Shown: positions 28,284 to 36,574 of the stretch, piece by piece
How the letters are laid out: the number at the start of each line of letters is the position of its first letter
Position numbering within the stretch: position 1 is the first letter of the stretch
Notes under the pieces: model-generated
Seen by the model: the letters and a program-made list of their open reading frames with translations, nothing else
Database searches by the model: none
Told to the model about the DNA's origin: nothing
Assembly: GCA_903875445.1 (NCBI GenBank)
Contig: CAIQWD010000072.1
Location: 124,001 to 188,000, forward strand
Direction of reading: 5' to 3'
Length of the DNA stretch: 64,000 nucleotides
Source of the DNA: an uncultured delta proteobacterium
GTDB lineage: Bacteria > Desulfobacterota > Desulfobulbia > Desulfobulbales > Desulfocapsaceae
Program-made: the position numbers and the translations under genes

Positions 28284-29309
28284 CTAAAAAAGAGACGGTT
28301 GCCGGTTCGTATTTTCGGTGCGGGTCTCCTCCGGCCGAGTTTCCTCTTTGTGTAGACCGCCAAGATACAGATAGCGTTCCAGGGAGCGTTGGTATTCCGT
28401 CCAACTCAACTCGTCTCCCGCCATTTTGCGACGCAGTTGCTCACAAATATTCATTTTGGCATCGAGATCATCAAGAAAGCTCAGAATAAACGCTTCGACC
28501 GTCATCGGCACTGTTGGTGACCCAAACTCCTGCCGCCCATGATGACTGAGTAGAAGATGTTGCAGCTGTTCCAGCAGGTCCTCAGGAAAATCACGGATCT
28601 TACCGGCAGCGACGGCAACCATCTCACTGCCGATGACCAGGTGCCCCTTCAGCCTTCCCTTAACCGTATACTCCACCAACCCACCACTTGCCATGGTCAG
28701 CTCTTCCAGTTTACCAATATCATGGAGAAGAGCACCGGCAATTAACAGCGAATGATTGACACCGGCGTAATGCCCGGCGAGAAAATCGGCAATTCTTGCC
28801 ATCGACAGCGAATGCTCAAGCAATCCACCGACGTAGGCATGATGGATCGCTTTGGCGGCTGGAGCCTCTTGAAATCGCTCCCACCACTCGCCCTTTTTGA
28901 AAAATTGGCCGAGAATCTTTTTAAGAAAGGGATTGCTGACGCTATGGATGATGGTGTGCAGCTCGTCGGCCATTTCCTCCAGGTTTCTTGACGACGCCGG
29001 GTAGAAGAGGCCGGGATCGATATCCTCCTGCGACACCTTATGGGCGGCATCGATCTTCAGCTGCGGTTTTTCCCGATAGGATTGCACCAAGCCAACAAGG
29101 CGAATCACCTCGGCTTGAACACAGATATTCTGCAGCGCCTCGACGTTATCCCAGATCGGTCCGGAAATCTCGCCGCTCCTGTCCATTACCGTCACTACCA
29201 GATAGGGTTTGCCCGCCCTGGTTTCCCCAAGCTTTGCCGACTTGACCAGAAAAAGATCATCAATCCGCTCACCCTCTTTCAGATCTGCAACAAAAACGTT
29301 CTTTTTCAT
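28284..29309 (-). CDS. yhaM: OB-fold/HD-domain 3'-5' exoribonuclease, YhaM family
   Basis: An N-terminal OB-fold (KSAKLGETRAGKPYLVVTV then IWDNVEA) is followed by an HD domain with HHAYVGGLLEHSLSM and LLHDIGKLEEL, the YhaM arrangement. YhaM of Bacillus degrades RNA and single-stranded DNA from the 3' end using metal ions. Length is 341 residues with a Thr/Glu-rich tail. This is the first gene of the operon running to DUF167. The 284-base gap to the divergent ACT gene must hold both promoters; only loose -10-like hexamers are seen there. The ribosome-binding site GAGG abuts the ATG, so the start is slightly uncertain. Confidence 0.88.
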   Translation of the reverse strand: MKKNVFVADLKEGERIDDLFLVKSAKLGETRAGKPYLVVTVMDRSGEISGPIWDNVEALQNICVQAEVIRLVGLVQSYREKPQLKIDAAHKVSQEDIDPGLFYPASSRNLEEMADELHTIIHSVSNPFLKKILGQFFKKGEWWERFQEAPAAKAIHHAYVGGLLEHSLSMARIADFLAGHYAGVNHSLLIAGALLHDIGKLEELTMASGGLVEYTVKGRLKGHLVIGSEMVAVAAGKIRDFPEDLLEQLQHLLLSHHGRQEFGSPTVPMTVEAFILSFLDDLDAKMNICEQLRRKMAGDELSWTEYQRSLERYLYLGGLHKEETRPEETRTENTNRQPSLF

Positions 29310-29593
29310 CCTCGCATCCAGCTCTTTTCTTTTGCTCTTCGCTCTCTCAGCGTCCCCAGCTTTGCCCAGAAATTAAATTACACAAGGAACCGGTAAAATA
29401 CATCCATTAATTCGCGAAGAACATTGAACCTGCCTCGATCTGGTGCCATGAAAGTGACAGAAAATGGTGCTTTTCCTCCTTGATGATTTTTACAAAGCGT
29501 GGAATAATGCCCGATTCCGCAGACCTCAGAGACGAAAAACGATACAATTTCTCTCCGGAAAAATTATCGCAACCCCTGGCAGGAGTAAAGACC

Positions 29594-30154
29594 ATGAAGA
29601 AACATATGATCATTTCCGTGATGTCCAAAGACCGGCCGGGAATTATTGCAAGCATTACCGGTGCCATCTATCAGCTGGGAGGTGACCTCGCCGATTTAAA
29701 CCAGACCGTACTCTGCGGCTATCTGACGATGATCCTCAGCGCCTCTTTCGATGTGCAAGTCACCAAGGAAGATCTGGTGGCTGCCATCTCACATATCAAA
29801 ACCGACAGCAAATTCGAGGTCTCCATCAAAGAACTGTCGGCAGCCGGTGCCGATGCCCCCGAGACCTCCCCGGAGGAAACCTATATTCTCACCGTACAAG
29901 GCCCGAATAAGGCCGGCATCGTCCATGGCATCAGCCAGTTCTGCTTTGACCACAATATTAATATCCTCGACCTCGCCACGACGCTCAAAAACGACCAGTA
30001 CACCATGGCTCTGCAACTGGATTTACGCAAATGCAGCCTTGAACTCGAACATCTGCAGAAAGAACTCGACGACTATTCCCGTAAGAGCGACCTCACGGTC
30101 ATGATCCAACATAACGACATTTTTCAAGTAACCCACGAAATTTCCATGCCTTGA
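29594..30154 (+). CDS. Double ACT-domain protein
   Basis: The protein has two ACT domains, about residues 1-85 (ISVMSKDRPGIIASITGAIY) and 95-180 (TVQGPNKAGIVHGISQF), the layout of GcvR-like regulators. ACT domains bind amino acids or other small ligands. The ATG at 29594 is fixed by AGGAG 8 bases before it, giving 186 residues; the frame is open upstream but the extension looks non-coding. It is followed after 74 bases by a DUF711/UPF0210 gene. That pairing recurs across bacteria and archaea, where the ACT partner is usually single-domain. The ligand and function are unknown. Confidence 0.9.
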   Translation: MKKHMIISVMSKDRPGIIASITGAIYQLGGDLADLNQTVLCGYLTMILSASFDVQVTKEDLVAAISHIKTDSKFEVSIKELSAAGADAPETSPEETYILTVQGPNKAGIVHGISQFCFDHNINILDLATTLKNDQYTMALQLDLRKCSLELEHLQKELDDYSRKSDLTVMIQHNDIFQVTHEISMP

Positions 30155-30228
30155 ACGGCCCAACAGCCTTGCCGCGACAGGAGTAAAACGCCACACCTCA
30201 CCCCAGCGAACCAGGAGAAATATCTACC

Positions 30229-31611
30229 ATGTTACGTTCAGACCAGATCCTTGCCACCGTCGAGATGATTCAAAAGGAAAATCTTGATGTCCGAACGGTG
30301 ACCCTGGGCCTCAATCTCCTCGATTGCCGGGGTGGAAATATCGACCAGACCTGTGCCAAAATACGCGACAAAATTCTCACCTATGCCGGCAATTTTGTCG
30401 CCACCTGTGAGGCGATGAGCCGAAAATACGGCATTCCCGTCGTCAACAAGCGCATTGCCGTCACCCCGATGGCCTTTGTCGGCGCCGGTTTTAATCGAGA
30501 AGAGTTCGTTCGCCTGGCCATAACCCTTGATGAGGCGGCAACCGCGGTTGGCGTCGATATCCTCGGCGGCTTTTCCGCCCAGGTGGAAAAAGGCATGACC
30601 GCGACCGACCACGAGTTTATCGCCTCCATCCCCGCAGCCCTGGCCGCAACGTCCAAGGTCTGTGCATCGATCAATATCGCCACAACCCAGAAAGGCATCA
30701 ACATGGACGCCGTGGCGATGATGGGCAAAACAATCAAGGACCTGGCGGAGATGACCGCCGAGCAGGGTGGTTTCGGCGCCGCCAAGTTCGTGGTCTTCTG
30801 TAATCAGCCCGGCGACAATCCTTTTATGGCCGGGGCCATTCACGGCGTGGAAGAGGCGGAAGCCGTGCTCAATGTCGGCGTCAGCGGCCCAGGGGTCATC
30901 GCCCGGGCACTGGAGCGGCTCATCCACAATCATCCGGCACCGGGCACCCTGCAGCTCGACGAATTGGCGGAGGAGATCAAGCAGACCACCTTCAGGGTCA
31001 CGCGCTGCGGCGAACTCATCGGCCGCGCCGTGTCCCTCTCCCTCGGCATCGAATTCGGCGTCGTCGACCTGTCCCTTGCCCCGACTCCAACCGTCGGCGA
31101 CAGTGTCGGCGAGATCTTCAAGATTCTCGGCGTCGATGCCATCGGTGCACCCGGTTCGACGGCCATCCTCGCCATGCTCAACGATGCGGTGAAAAAGGGC
31201 GGTATCTTTGCCAGTAAGACCGTAGGCGGCCTGAGCGGCGCCTTCATTCCGGTGATGGAAGACGCCATGCTTGCCGAGGCGGTGGGCAACGGCTCCCTGT
31301 GTCTTGAAAAACTCGAGGCCATGACCTGTGTCTGCTCCGTCGGCCTTGACATGATCGCCATTCCCGGTTCGGTGGACGCCGATACCATCTCGGCGATCAT
31401 TGCCGACGAAATGGCTCTCGGGGTTATCAACGGCAAAACCACCGCCGTACGACTCATTCCCGTACCCGGAAAGGAAGCAGGCGATCATGTGAGCTTCGGC
31501 GGCCTGTTCGGTGCCAGTCCGATCATGCCGATCAGAAATGTCGGCATGTCCAGTCGCTTCATCGCCTGGGGCGGCAGGATGCCGGCACCAGTACACAGTT
31601 TTAAAAACTGA
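30229..31611 (+). CDS. DUF711/UPF0210-family protein
   Basis: The product (460 residues) belongs to the UPF0210/DUF711 family. It is recognisable from VTLGLNLLDCRGGNIDQTC near the N-terminus, NKRIAVTPMAFVGAGF, GVSGPGVIARALER, VVDLSLAPTPTVGDSVGEI and the C-terminal NVGMSSRFIAWGGRMPAPV. Structures in the family resemble the glycyl-radical enzyme barrel, but no activity is established. There is no glycyl-radical motif here. AGGAG precedes the ATG. The upstream double-ACT gene may encode a sensor partner. Confidence 0.92.
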   Translation: MLRSDQILATVEMIQKENLDVRTVTLGLNLLDCRGGNIDQTCAKIRDKILTYAGNFVATCEAMSRKYGIPVVNKRIAVTPMAFVGAGFNREEFVRLAITLDEAATAVGVDILGGFSAQVEKGMTATDHEFIASIPAALAATSKVCASINIATTQKGINMDAVAMMGKTIKDLAEMTAEQGGFGAAKFVVFCNQPGDNPFMAGAIHGVEEAEAVLNVGVSGPGVIARALERLIHNHPAPGTLQLDELAEEIKQTTFRVTRCGELIGRAVSLSLGIEFGVVDLSLAPTPTVGDSVGEIFKILGVDAIGAPGSTAILAMLNDAVKKGGIFASKTVGGLSGAFIPVMEDAMLAEAVGNGSLCLEKLEAMTCVCSVGLDMIAIPGSVDADTISAIIADEMALGVINGKTTAVRLIPVPGKEAGDHVSFGGLFGASPIMPIRNVGMSSRFIAWGGRMPAPVHSFKN

Positions 31612-31638
31612 ACCGGCAAATCTTCGTTACGCTTTTTC

Positions 31639-32076
31639 TCAGACCGCAAAGCACCGAGCCGCCGTAGCCAGGGCTTCACGTAACCTTGCGACAAGATAGC
31701 CGGCCAGGTCGTAATCCTCGCCATGCAGATCGAAACAGTAGCCGTCACCGCCGGCAAGACCGCCAGGGATGCATTCACCGCGTTCTTCCGGATCAGTAAT
31801 CATATCCTGGTAAAAGCACACGGAAAACCATCTGTTGTCCGGCTCGTCATCAATGACATCAATAACGGCAAAAAACTCCCTGCCGACCAGTTTATCATGG
31901 CGGGCACGGAGGGAATAACTGACTCCCGGCCTGGCACTAAAACTGAGCGTCACCCCGGCCATTGTCGACAGTTCCCGGTAAAAAAGCCGGAAACAGTCAC
32001 GCATCGGTACATGCTCTCCGAGCCAATTTTCAAGAAAAGCCTCTATCTCTTCAACATCGCCGCTCCCTTCAACCAT
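31639..32076 (-). CDS. Hypothetical cytosolic protein
   Basis: I do not recognise this family. From the ATG at 32076 (AGGAG 7 bases before) the product has 145 residues, is acidic and lacks signal peptide or membrane segment. It begins MVEGSGDVEEIEAFLENWLG. Possible marks are LSFSARPGVSYSLRARHDKL and RWFSVCFYQDMITDPEERGE. The frame is open upstream but the extension looks non-coding. It stands alone, converging on the DUF711 gene with a 27-base gap and divergent from yaaA. Composition matches its neighbours, so recent transfer is not indicated. Confidence 0.75.
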   Translation of the reverse strand: MVEGSGDVEEIEAFLENWLGEHVPMRDCFRLFYRELSTMAGVTLSFSARPGVSYSLRARHDKLVGREFFAVIDVIDDEPDNRWFSVCFYQDMITDPEERGECIPGGLAGGDGYCFDLHGEDYDLAGYLVARLREALATAARCFAV

Positions 32077-32194
32077 TTCTTTCTCCTTTGCCTGTTGTCT
32101 ACAACCGTGTGTTTGCCAAAATTGTAAAAATAGTATAAATTTTACGGACGACAATGCATTATTCGCCGTGTCGAGTTCCTTTTCCGGAGATCCT

Positions 32195-32965
32195 ATGCAG
32201 ATTATTACCTCGCCTTCGAAAACCCAGCAATTTAATGGTCGGGAGTATCGCGAATACTCCCTGCCACGATTGCAGATGAAAACCAAACACCTCATCGACC
32301 TGCTGAAGAAAATGAGCCGGGAAGACCTGGCAGACCTGCTGAAAACCGGTGAAAAACTGGCACATTCGACCTATCGCAGGATCCAGGGTTGCACTACCAA
32401 GGTGACCCTGCAAAACGCCAGCCAGGCGTTGTTCACCTACCAGGGAGACGCCTATAGCGCCATCGCTGCCGATCGCTACACTGATGAGGAACTGCGTCAC
32501 GCTCAGAAACACCTCTTTATTCTTTCAGCACTGCATGGGATTCTCAGGCCCCTGGATCTCATCCAGCCATATCGCCTGGAAATTACCACGCCCCTCGCCA
32601 TAACAGGTGCTGAAAACCTCTATCATTTTTGGCGTGACGCGGTGACGCAAATCCTCAATACCAGTCTTCTGGAACACGAAGACCGAACGCTCGTCAACCT
32701 TGCCTCGGCGGAATATGCCAAGATGATCGACAAACAGGAATTTCAAGGAACAATGGTAACCATCTCCTTTAAGGAAAAGCTGCAGGGCAAATATCGAACC
32801 ATCCCCTTGCATGCTAAAAAAGCCCGCGGTCTCATGGTCCATTATGTCATCAGCAACCGGATAAGCGAACCCCTCAGACTGAGGGATTTTTGTGAGGATG
32901 GCTATGTTTTCTGTGCTGCGGAATCCACTGAAAAAGAATGGCTTTTCGGTCGTGAGGGAGAATGA
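32195..32965 (+). CDS. yaaA: YaaA/DUF328-family peroxide stress protein
   Basis: YaaA proteins bind DNA and lower intracellular free iron during peroxide stress in E. coli. Family marks are MQIITSPSKTQQF at the start, ALFTYQGDAYSAI, ILSALHGILRPLDLIQPYRLEI, VNLASAEYAKMID and KKARGLMVHYVI. The ATG at 32195 with GGAG (32186-32189) is chosen; the longer frame would add nine unlikely residues. Length is 256 residues. It ends three bases from the convergent hydrogenase-protease gene. In an anaerobe it would fit oxygen or peroxide defence of iron-sulfur enzymes. Confidence 0.93.
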   Translation: MQIITSPSKTQQFNGREYREYSLPRLQMKTKHLIDLLKKMSREDLADLLKTGEKLAHSTYRRIQGCTTKVTLQNASQALFTYQGDAYSAIAADRYTDEELRHAQKHLFILSALHGILRPLDLIQPYRLEITTPLAITGAENLYHFWRDAVTQILNTSLLEHEDRTLVNLASAEYAKMIDKQEFQGTMVTISFKEKLQGKYRTIPLHAKKARGLMVHYVISNRISEPLRLRDFCEDGYVFCAAESTEKEWLFGREGE

Positions 32966-32968
32966 TGA

Positions 32969-33448
32969 TTATACCTCAACCTTACAACCTTGCACCAGGC
33001 TGAGGACGGTGGCAACCGCCTGCGGTACCGCCAAAGCGACCTCTTCCGTTAAGCCCGCGCCCAGTTGATTGAAGCACTTGCCTTCCACGCCGATAAGGAT
33101 GATGTCCTTCGGCACCCTCACAGGATATAATTTTCTGCCGACGCCGATCGCCTCGCGGATGCCGATCCCGTGGCCGCTTACCGGCCGCGGCGAGGTGGCG
33201 GGAAGCTGCTCCCAACCAAGCCGGTGGATGGTGCCGGGGGTGGCGCCCAACTGCACCCCGTCGACCACCACCAGCAGATCTTCGCCATCAATCTCCTCAA
33301 GCAGGTCGATACCGCCCAGCCCGAGAAAGACAAGACGAACATGCTCCGGCAGGCCACTGTCGCGGAGCCGTTCATACACTACCCACCCGACCCCGTCATC
33401 GGCCACCAGTTCGTTGCCGATGCAGACGATCAGGACAGCAGCGCTCAT
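32969..33448 (-). CDS. [NiFe] hydrogenase maturation endopeptidase
   Basis: This HycI/HyaD-type protease clips the C-terminal tail of the large subunit after nickel insertion. The family start VLIVCIGNELVADDGVGWVV holds the metal-binding acid. Later conserved stretches are LVVVDGVQLGATPGTI and PVSGHGIGIREA with the second ligand region. The ATG at 33448 overlaps the stop of the preceding gene (ATGA) and gives 159 residues; an upstream extension is unlikely. As last gene of the hydrogenase operon it is the natural partner of the large subunit at 34174, which keeps a 24-residue tail. Confidence 0.93.
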   Translation of the reverse strand: MSAAVLIVCIGNELVADDGVGWVVYERLRDSGLPEHVRLVFLGLGGIDLLEEIDGEDLLVVVDGVQLGATPGTIHRLGWEQLPATSPRPVSGHGIGIREAIGVGRKLYPVRVPKDIILIGVEGKCFNQLGAGLTEEVALAVPQAVATVLSLVQGCKVEV

Positions 33449-33924
33449 AGCTGCGGGCGGGGAGCACTCAAGGTTAGACTGAAGGTACAGTTTTCGCCGA
33501 CGGTAAGGGTTTTCGGGCGAGCCGGGCAACCGGAAAGTTCGGCGACGATGCCGGCAATATAATAATGGAACATCTGGCAGACCTCGCTGCCGAGTTCCAT
33601 CTGCCGATTTCTGCAGACACTGCCGATCGGGCAGTCATGCATCGACAGCACCGCTTCCGAGCCTTCAAGCCGGGCATCTATTTCCATGCGCTGAATGCGC
33701 AACACCCTGACCAACTCATCGAGCGCCGCCGACGGCGTTTTCTCGGTCATGTGCACCGGCATATTGAGGGCCATCTTCCGGCCGGATGCTATCCCTAGAG
33801 AGGGTGTCGACTTACCGACAAAGGTGGTGATGGTTTCGACAAGCATATCAAGGAGAAAAGAGACCTCGGTAAAGGCCTTGTCATAATCCTCGGGGGCAAG
33901 CGTCAGTTCACTTTTGCCAATCAT
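33445..33924 (-). CDS. V4R-like protein of the hydrogenase operon (copy 1)
   Basis: This 159-residue cytoplasmic protein has no assigned family with certainty. Its C-terminal half resembles V4R (vinyl-4-reductase/hydrocarbon-binding) domains: HDC near residue 98, GSEVCQMFHYYIAG around 112-125 and GENCTFSL near 143-150. It is paralogous to the protein at 36575, sharing DC, GSxxCxM, AG and GENxC, including three equivalent cysteines (98, 116, 146). GGAGAG lies 6 bases before the ATG. It overlaps the ferredoxin and the protease by 4 bases each. Roles in maturation, sensing or cofactor handling are possible; none is shown. Confidence 0.8.
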   Translation of the reverse strand: MIGKSELTLAPEDYDKAFTEVSFLLDMLVETITTFVGKSTPSLGIASGRKMALNMPVHMTEKTPSAALDELVRVLRIQRMEIDARLEGSEAVLSMHDCPIGSVCRNRQMELGSEVCQMFHYYIAGIVAELSGCPARPKTLTVGENCTFSLTLSAPRPQL

Positions 33925-34172
33925 AGAAATCTCTCCATCCGCAGGCTGAATTCGATATTGCGGTAAAAATTCTTGACCTCATGATGATGCTTGTGACTGA
34001 TCGCCCCGGACGGGCAAATAAAGGCACAGCTGAGGCAACCGATACAGTTTTCAAGAATTGCCACCCTGGCCTTACTGGTATTCACATCAAAGGAGAAACA
34101 TTGGGTCGGGCAGACGTCCAGGCAGAGCTGGCAGCCGCGGCATGCCTTGTCATTAATTGTCATTTCAAGCAT
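33921..34172 (-). CDS. 2[4Fe-4S] ferredoxin
   Basis: The 83-residue protein has two classical cluster motifs: Cys11, 14, 17, 21 and Cys43, 46, 49, 53, each CxxCxxCxxxCP-like. It ends in a 25-residue charged extension containing HKHHHE. The ATG at 34172 has AGGAGG 7 bases upstream and lies one base after the large-subunit stop. It overlaps the next gene by ATGA. It is probably the electron carrier or an electron-transfer subunit of the hydrogenase, taking the place that MvhD or other carriers have in related operons. Confidence 0.94.
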   Translation of the reverse strand: MLEMTINDKACRGCQLCLDVCPTQCFSFDVNTSKARVAILENCIGCLSCAFICPSGAISHKHHHEVKNFYRNIEFSLRMERFL

Positions 34173-34173
34173 C

Positions 34174-35592
34174 TCAGCTCCTCCTTATTGCACGGATTAT
34201 CCGGCCTTCCCGTCGTACTTCCACCGCCAAGGCCATCCTGCCGATGGCATGGGTCGAGCAGGCCAGACAGGGATCATAACAACGTACGACAAACTCAAGG
34301 GCATTCAGCATCTTCTCATCCTCTGCCCCCTGCATAAGGGCATTGGCGCCTTCCTTCAAAGATTTATTGATAGCGGCGGTGTTCTGCTGGGTGGCGATGA
34401 TCATATTGGCGGCCCGTACGATTCCCTTCTCATCGATCTCATAGTCGTGGATGAGGGTTCCCCGCGGGGCCTCGATATGCGCCACCCCGCGTCCACCTTT
34501 GAACTGCGCGGGGACTCGGTTTTCGCCGCGCAGAGCCGGGTTCTTGATCAACTCCTCGGCGCGTTCGCAGGCATAGAGCAATTCGATGAGTTTGGCATAC
34601 ATCTGAATCACCGCATTGTGACAGGGTCGGCCGAAATTGGCACGAAAGTGTTCAAATTCCGCTTGCGCCAAAGGAGTTGCAATGCCATCGACGACATTCA
34701 GCCTAGCCAAGGAGCCGACTCGGTACATATGCTCACTTCCGGCAAAATCGACATACACTTCCTTGGCGTAGGAATTGCTAACCGCCCGTTCGGCGAGAAA
34801 ATCGATATACTGGTCGGCGGCAAATTCGCTCTTGATGGCACCGGACTCATCCATGGCCCTGATTCGCCCGTCATAGAGATTCAGCATCCCATCCGTCGCA
34901 ACGGTGCCCACATACCAACTTGGCACATTGAGGTTGGCGAGAAGCTGCGGATTGCTGTCGAAGAGGCGCAGGAGCAGGGTCTTCAACGGACCGCTCAGTT
35001 CTTTAGCGAGGGTTACGGCTTCAGTCGTCAGTCCTAAGAGACGCTGAAACTGACCGTCGCTGAGGCTAAAGGAGATGCCGCCGGCCACCGCGGTCACCGG
35101 ATGAATCCCGCGACCGCCGATGGTTTCGTTGATCTTTTGACCAAGGCTGCGCAGGCGTAGTCCTTTGCCGGTCAACTCCGGCTCGGCCTCGACCATACCG
35201 ACGATATTCTGTTTTGCCGGGTCACCCTGCAAGCCAAAAACCAGGTCGGGACCGGCGAGAACAAAGAGCGATAAGGCATGGGAATGGATGACATGCCCCA
35301 TATACATATATTCGCGCAACAGCTTGGCCGCCGTGGGGATGGTGACGCCGGTCGCATTGTCGAGGGCTTTGGCCGCCACCAGATGGTGGGCGGTGGGACA
35401 GACGCCGCAGATGCGGGCAGTCACCTGCGGCAGGGTATGCGCCTGCATGCCGACGAGAATCCGCTCAAAACCGCGCAACTCATTGACGCAGAAGAAGGCC
35501 TCTTCAATCTTGCCGTTTTCATCGCAATCGAGGAGAATCCGGGCATGGCCTTCAATTCTCGTAACCGGATCGATTTTTATGGTTTTTGACAT
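34174..35592 (-). CDS. [NiFe] hydrogenase large subunit, Mvh/F420-non-reducing type
   Basis: This catalytic subunit binds the Ni-Fe(CN)2CO centre. The proximal motif is RICGVCPTAH (Cys62, Cys65) and the distal one DPCLACSTH (Cys442, Cys445). A tail of 24 residues follows His448 and should be removed by the protease at 32969. Other group-3 features are TRIEGHARI at the start and GGRGIHPVTAVAGG. There is no signal peptide, so it is cytoplasmic. The ATG overlaps the small-subunit stop by one base (TAATG). Length is 472 residues. It most resembles MvhA/VhuA-type subunits by eye. Confidence 0.95.
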   Translation of the reverse strand: MSKTIKIDPVTRIEGHARILLDCDENGKIEEAFFCVNELRGFERILVGMQAHTLPQVTARICGVCPTAHHLVAAKALDNATGVTIPTAAKLLREYMYMGHVIHSHALSLFVLAGPDLVFGLQGDPAKQNIVGMVEAEPELTGKGLRLRSLGQKINETIGGRGIHPVTAVAGGISFSLSDGQFQRLLGLTTEAVTLAKELSGPLKTLLLRLFDSNPQLLANLNVPSWYVGTVATDGMLNLYDGRIRAMDESGAIKSEFAADQYIDFLAERAVSNSYAKEVYVDFAGSEHMYRVGSLARLNVVDGIATPLAQAEFEHFRANFGRPCHNAVIQMYAKLIELLYACERAEELIKNPALRGENRVPAQFKGGRGVAHIEAPRGTLIHDYEIDEKGIVRAANMIIATQQNTAAINKSLKEGANALMQGAEDEKMLNALEFVVRCYDPCLACSTHAIGRMALAVEVRREGRIIRAIRRS

Positions 35593-36524
35593 TATCGTGC
35601 CTCCCCTTCAGCAATCCATTTGCGAATGAGAAATGTGGGTTTGTTGCCGATCATCTTGCTGGCCATGGCGTAGGCATAGTGGGTCTTCGCCGATCTCTCC
35701 AGGTGGTCTTTGACCGTATCGTAGGGAATCTTGGTCAATCTGCTCATCCGCTCACTGATCTCGGTGCGGATATCCCGTGTCGGCTCGGTGAGGACCTGCA
35801 TGGTCGGACCGGCACAGCCGCTGCACGGCATGCCATGGTTGGGGCAGGGGGCGAGACAGCGATCGAGGGTGACCGATCCCTGGCAGATATAGCCCTGACT
35901 CAAGAAACAGGTCGCATTGTCCGGCACTCCGTCGGTGATCTCCTTAATGGCCGACGTCTCGGTTTTGACCATCGTCCGGCGGCAACCGGCACAAACACTT
36001 TCCTGGCCGGCCTTGGGAGTGCGATTTTCAATAAGGGCGCTGAGTCCCTCAAAGATAAAATGGGGATGGGGTGGGCAACCCGGCAGATACAGATCGACAT
36101 CGATCACTTCATCAATGGGTGTGACCATTTTTTCCAGGCTGGTGACGGAGTTGTCCGGGATAAAATCGGTCCGGGTGCTCGGACTGTGCCGGTAGACATG
36201 GTCCATGATCTCCTCACGACTGTGGGCGAGACCGGCACCATGCAGGCCCCCGTAAACGGCACAGGTGCCAAAGGCAATTATGGTGCGGCATTTTTTCCGC
36301 ATCAGGGCGGCAGCATGCCGATCGTGTTCGGTTCGCACCGAGCCGGTGAGAATGCCGATATCCGCCTCCGGATAGCCTTTTTCATCGGTAAGCACCGGAC
36401 ATTTCAGAATCTGCACCGCTTCCAGGACATTTAATATCTTCTCATGCAGGTCAACCAGAGCCACATGACAGCCACCGCAATCGCACAACCACTCGGTATT
36501 CAACCGAATTTTTTCCCCACTCAT
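35592..36524 (-). CDS. [NiFe] hydrogenase small subunit, MvhG type
   Basis: This subunit wires the active site through iron-sulfur clusters. It begins EWLCDCGGCHVALVDL (proximal cluster Cys16 and Cys19), then FGTCAVYGGLHG and LYLPGCPPHPHFIFEG. A Cys-rich C-terminal half follows with VCAGCRRTM, CFLSQGYICQG, RCLAPCPNHGMPCSGCAGPT. There is no twin-arginine signal, so it is cytoplasmic. The start at 36524 follows GAGG; the upstream open frame is not coding. Length is 310 residues, matching MvhG. It lies 50 bases after the V4R-like gene at 36575. Confidence 0.94.
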   Translation of the reverse strand: MSGEKIRLNTEWLCDCGGCHVALVDLHEKILNVLEAVQILKCPVLTDEKGYPEADIGILTGSVRTEHDRHAAALMRKKCRTIIAFGTCAVYGGLHGAGLAHSREEIMDHVYRHSPSTRTDFIPDNSVTSLEKMVTPIDEVIDVDLYLPGCPPHPHFIFEGLSALIENRTPKAGQESVCAGCRRTMVKTETSAIKEITDGVPDNATCFLSQGYICQGSVTLDRCLAPCPNHGMPCSGCAGPTMQVLTEPTRDIRTEISERMSRLTKIPYDTVKDHLERSAKTHYAYAMASKMIGNKPTFLIRKWIAEGEAR

Positions 36525-36574
36525 TGTTTTCCTCTTCTTTGGATCAAAATGGCCAAACCATTTCCAAACTCTTA

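Noticed and set aside
30238-31596. A 452-codon frame antisense to the DUF711 gene
   Set aside because: It mirrors a clearly conserved gene on the other strand. Its product is a His/Asp/Gly-rich string without domain features, typical of a shadow in GC-rich codons.
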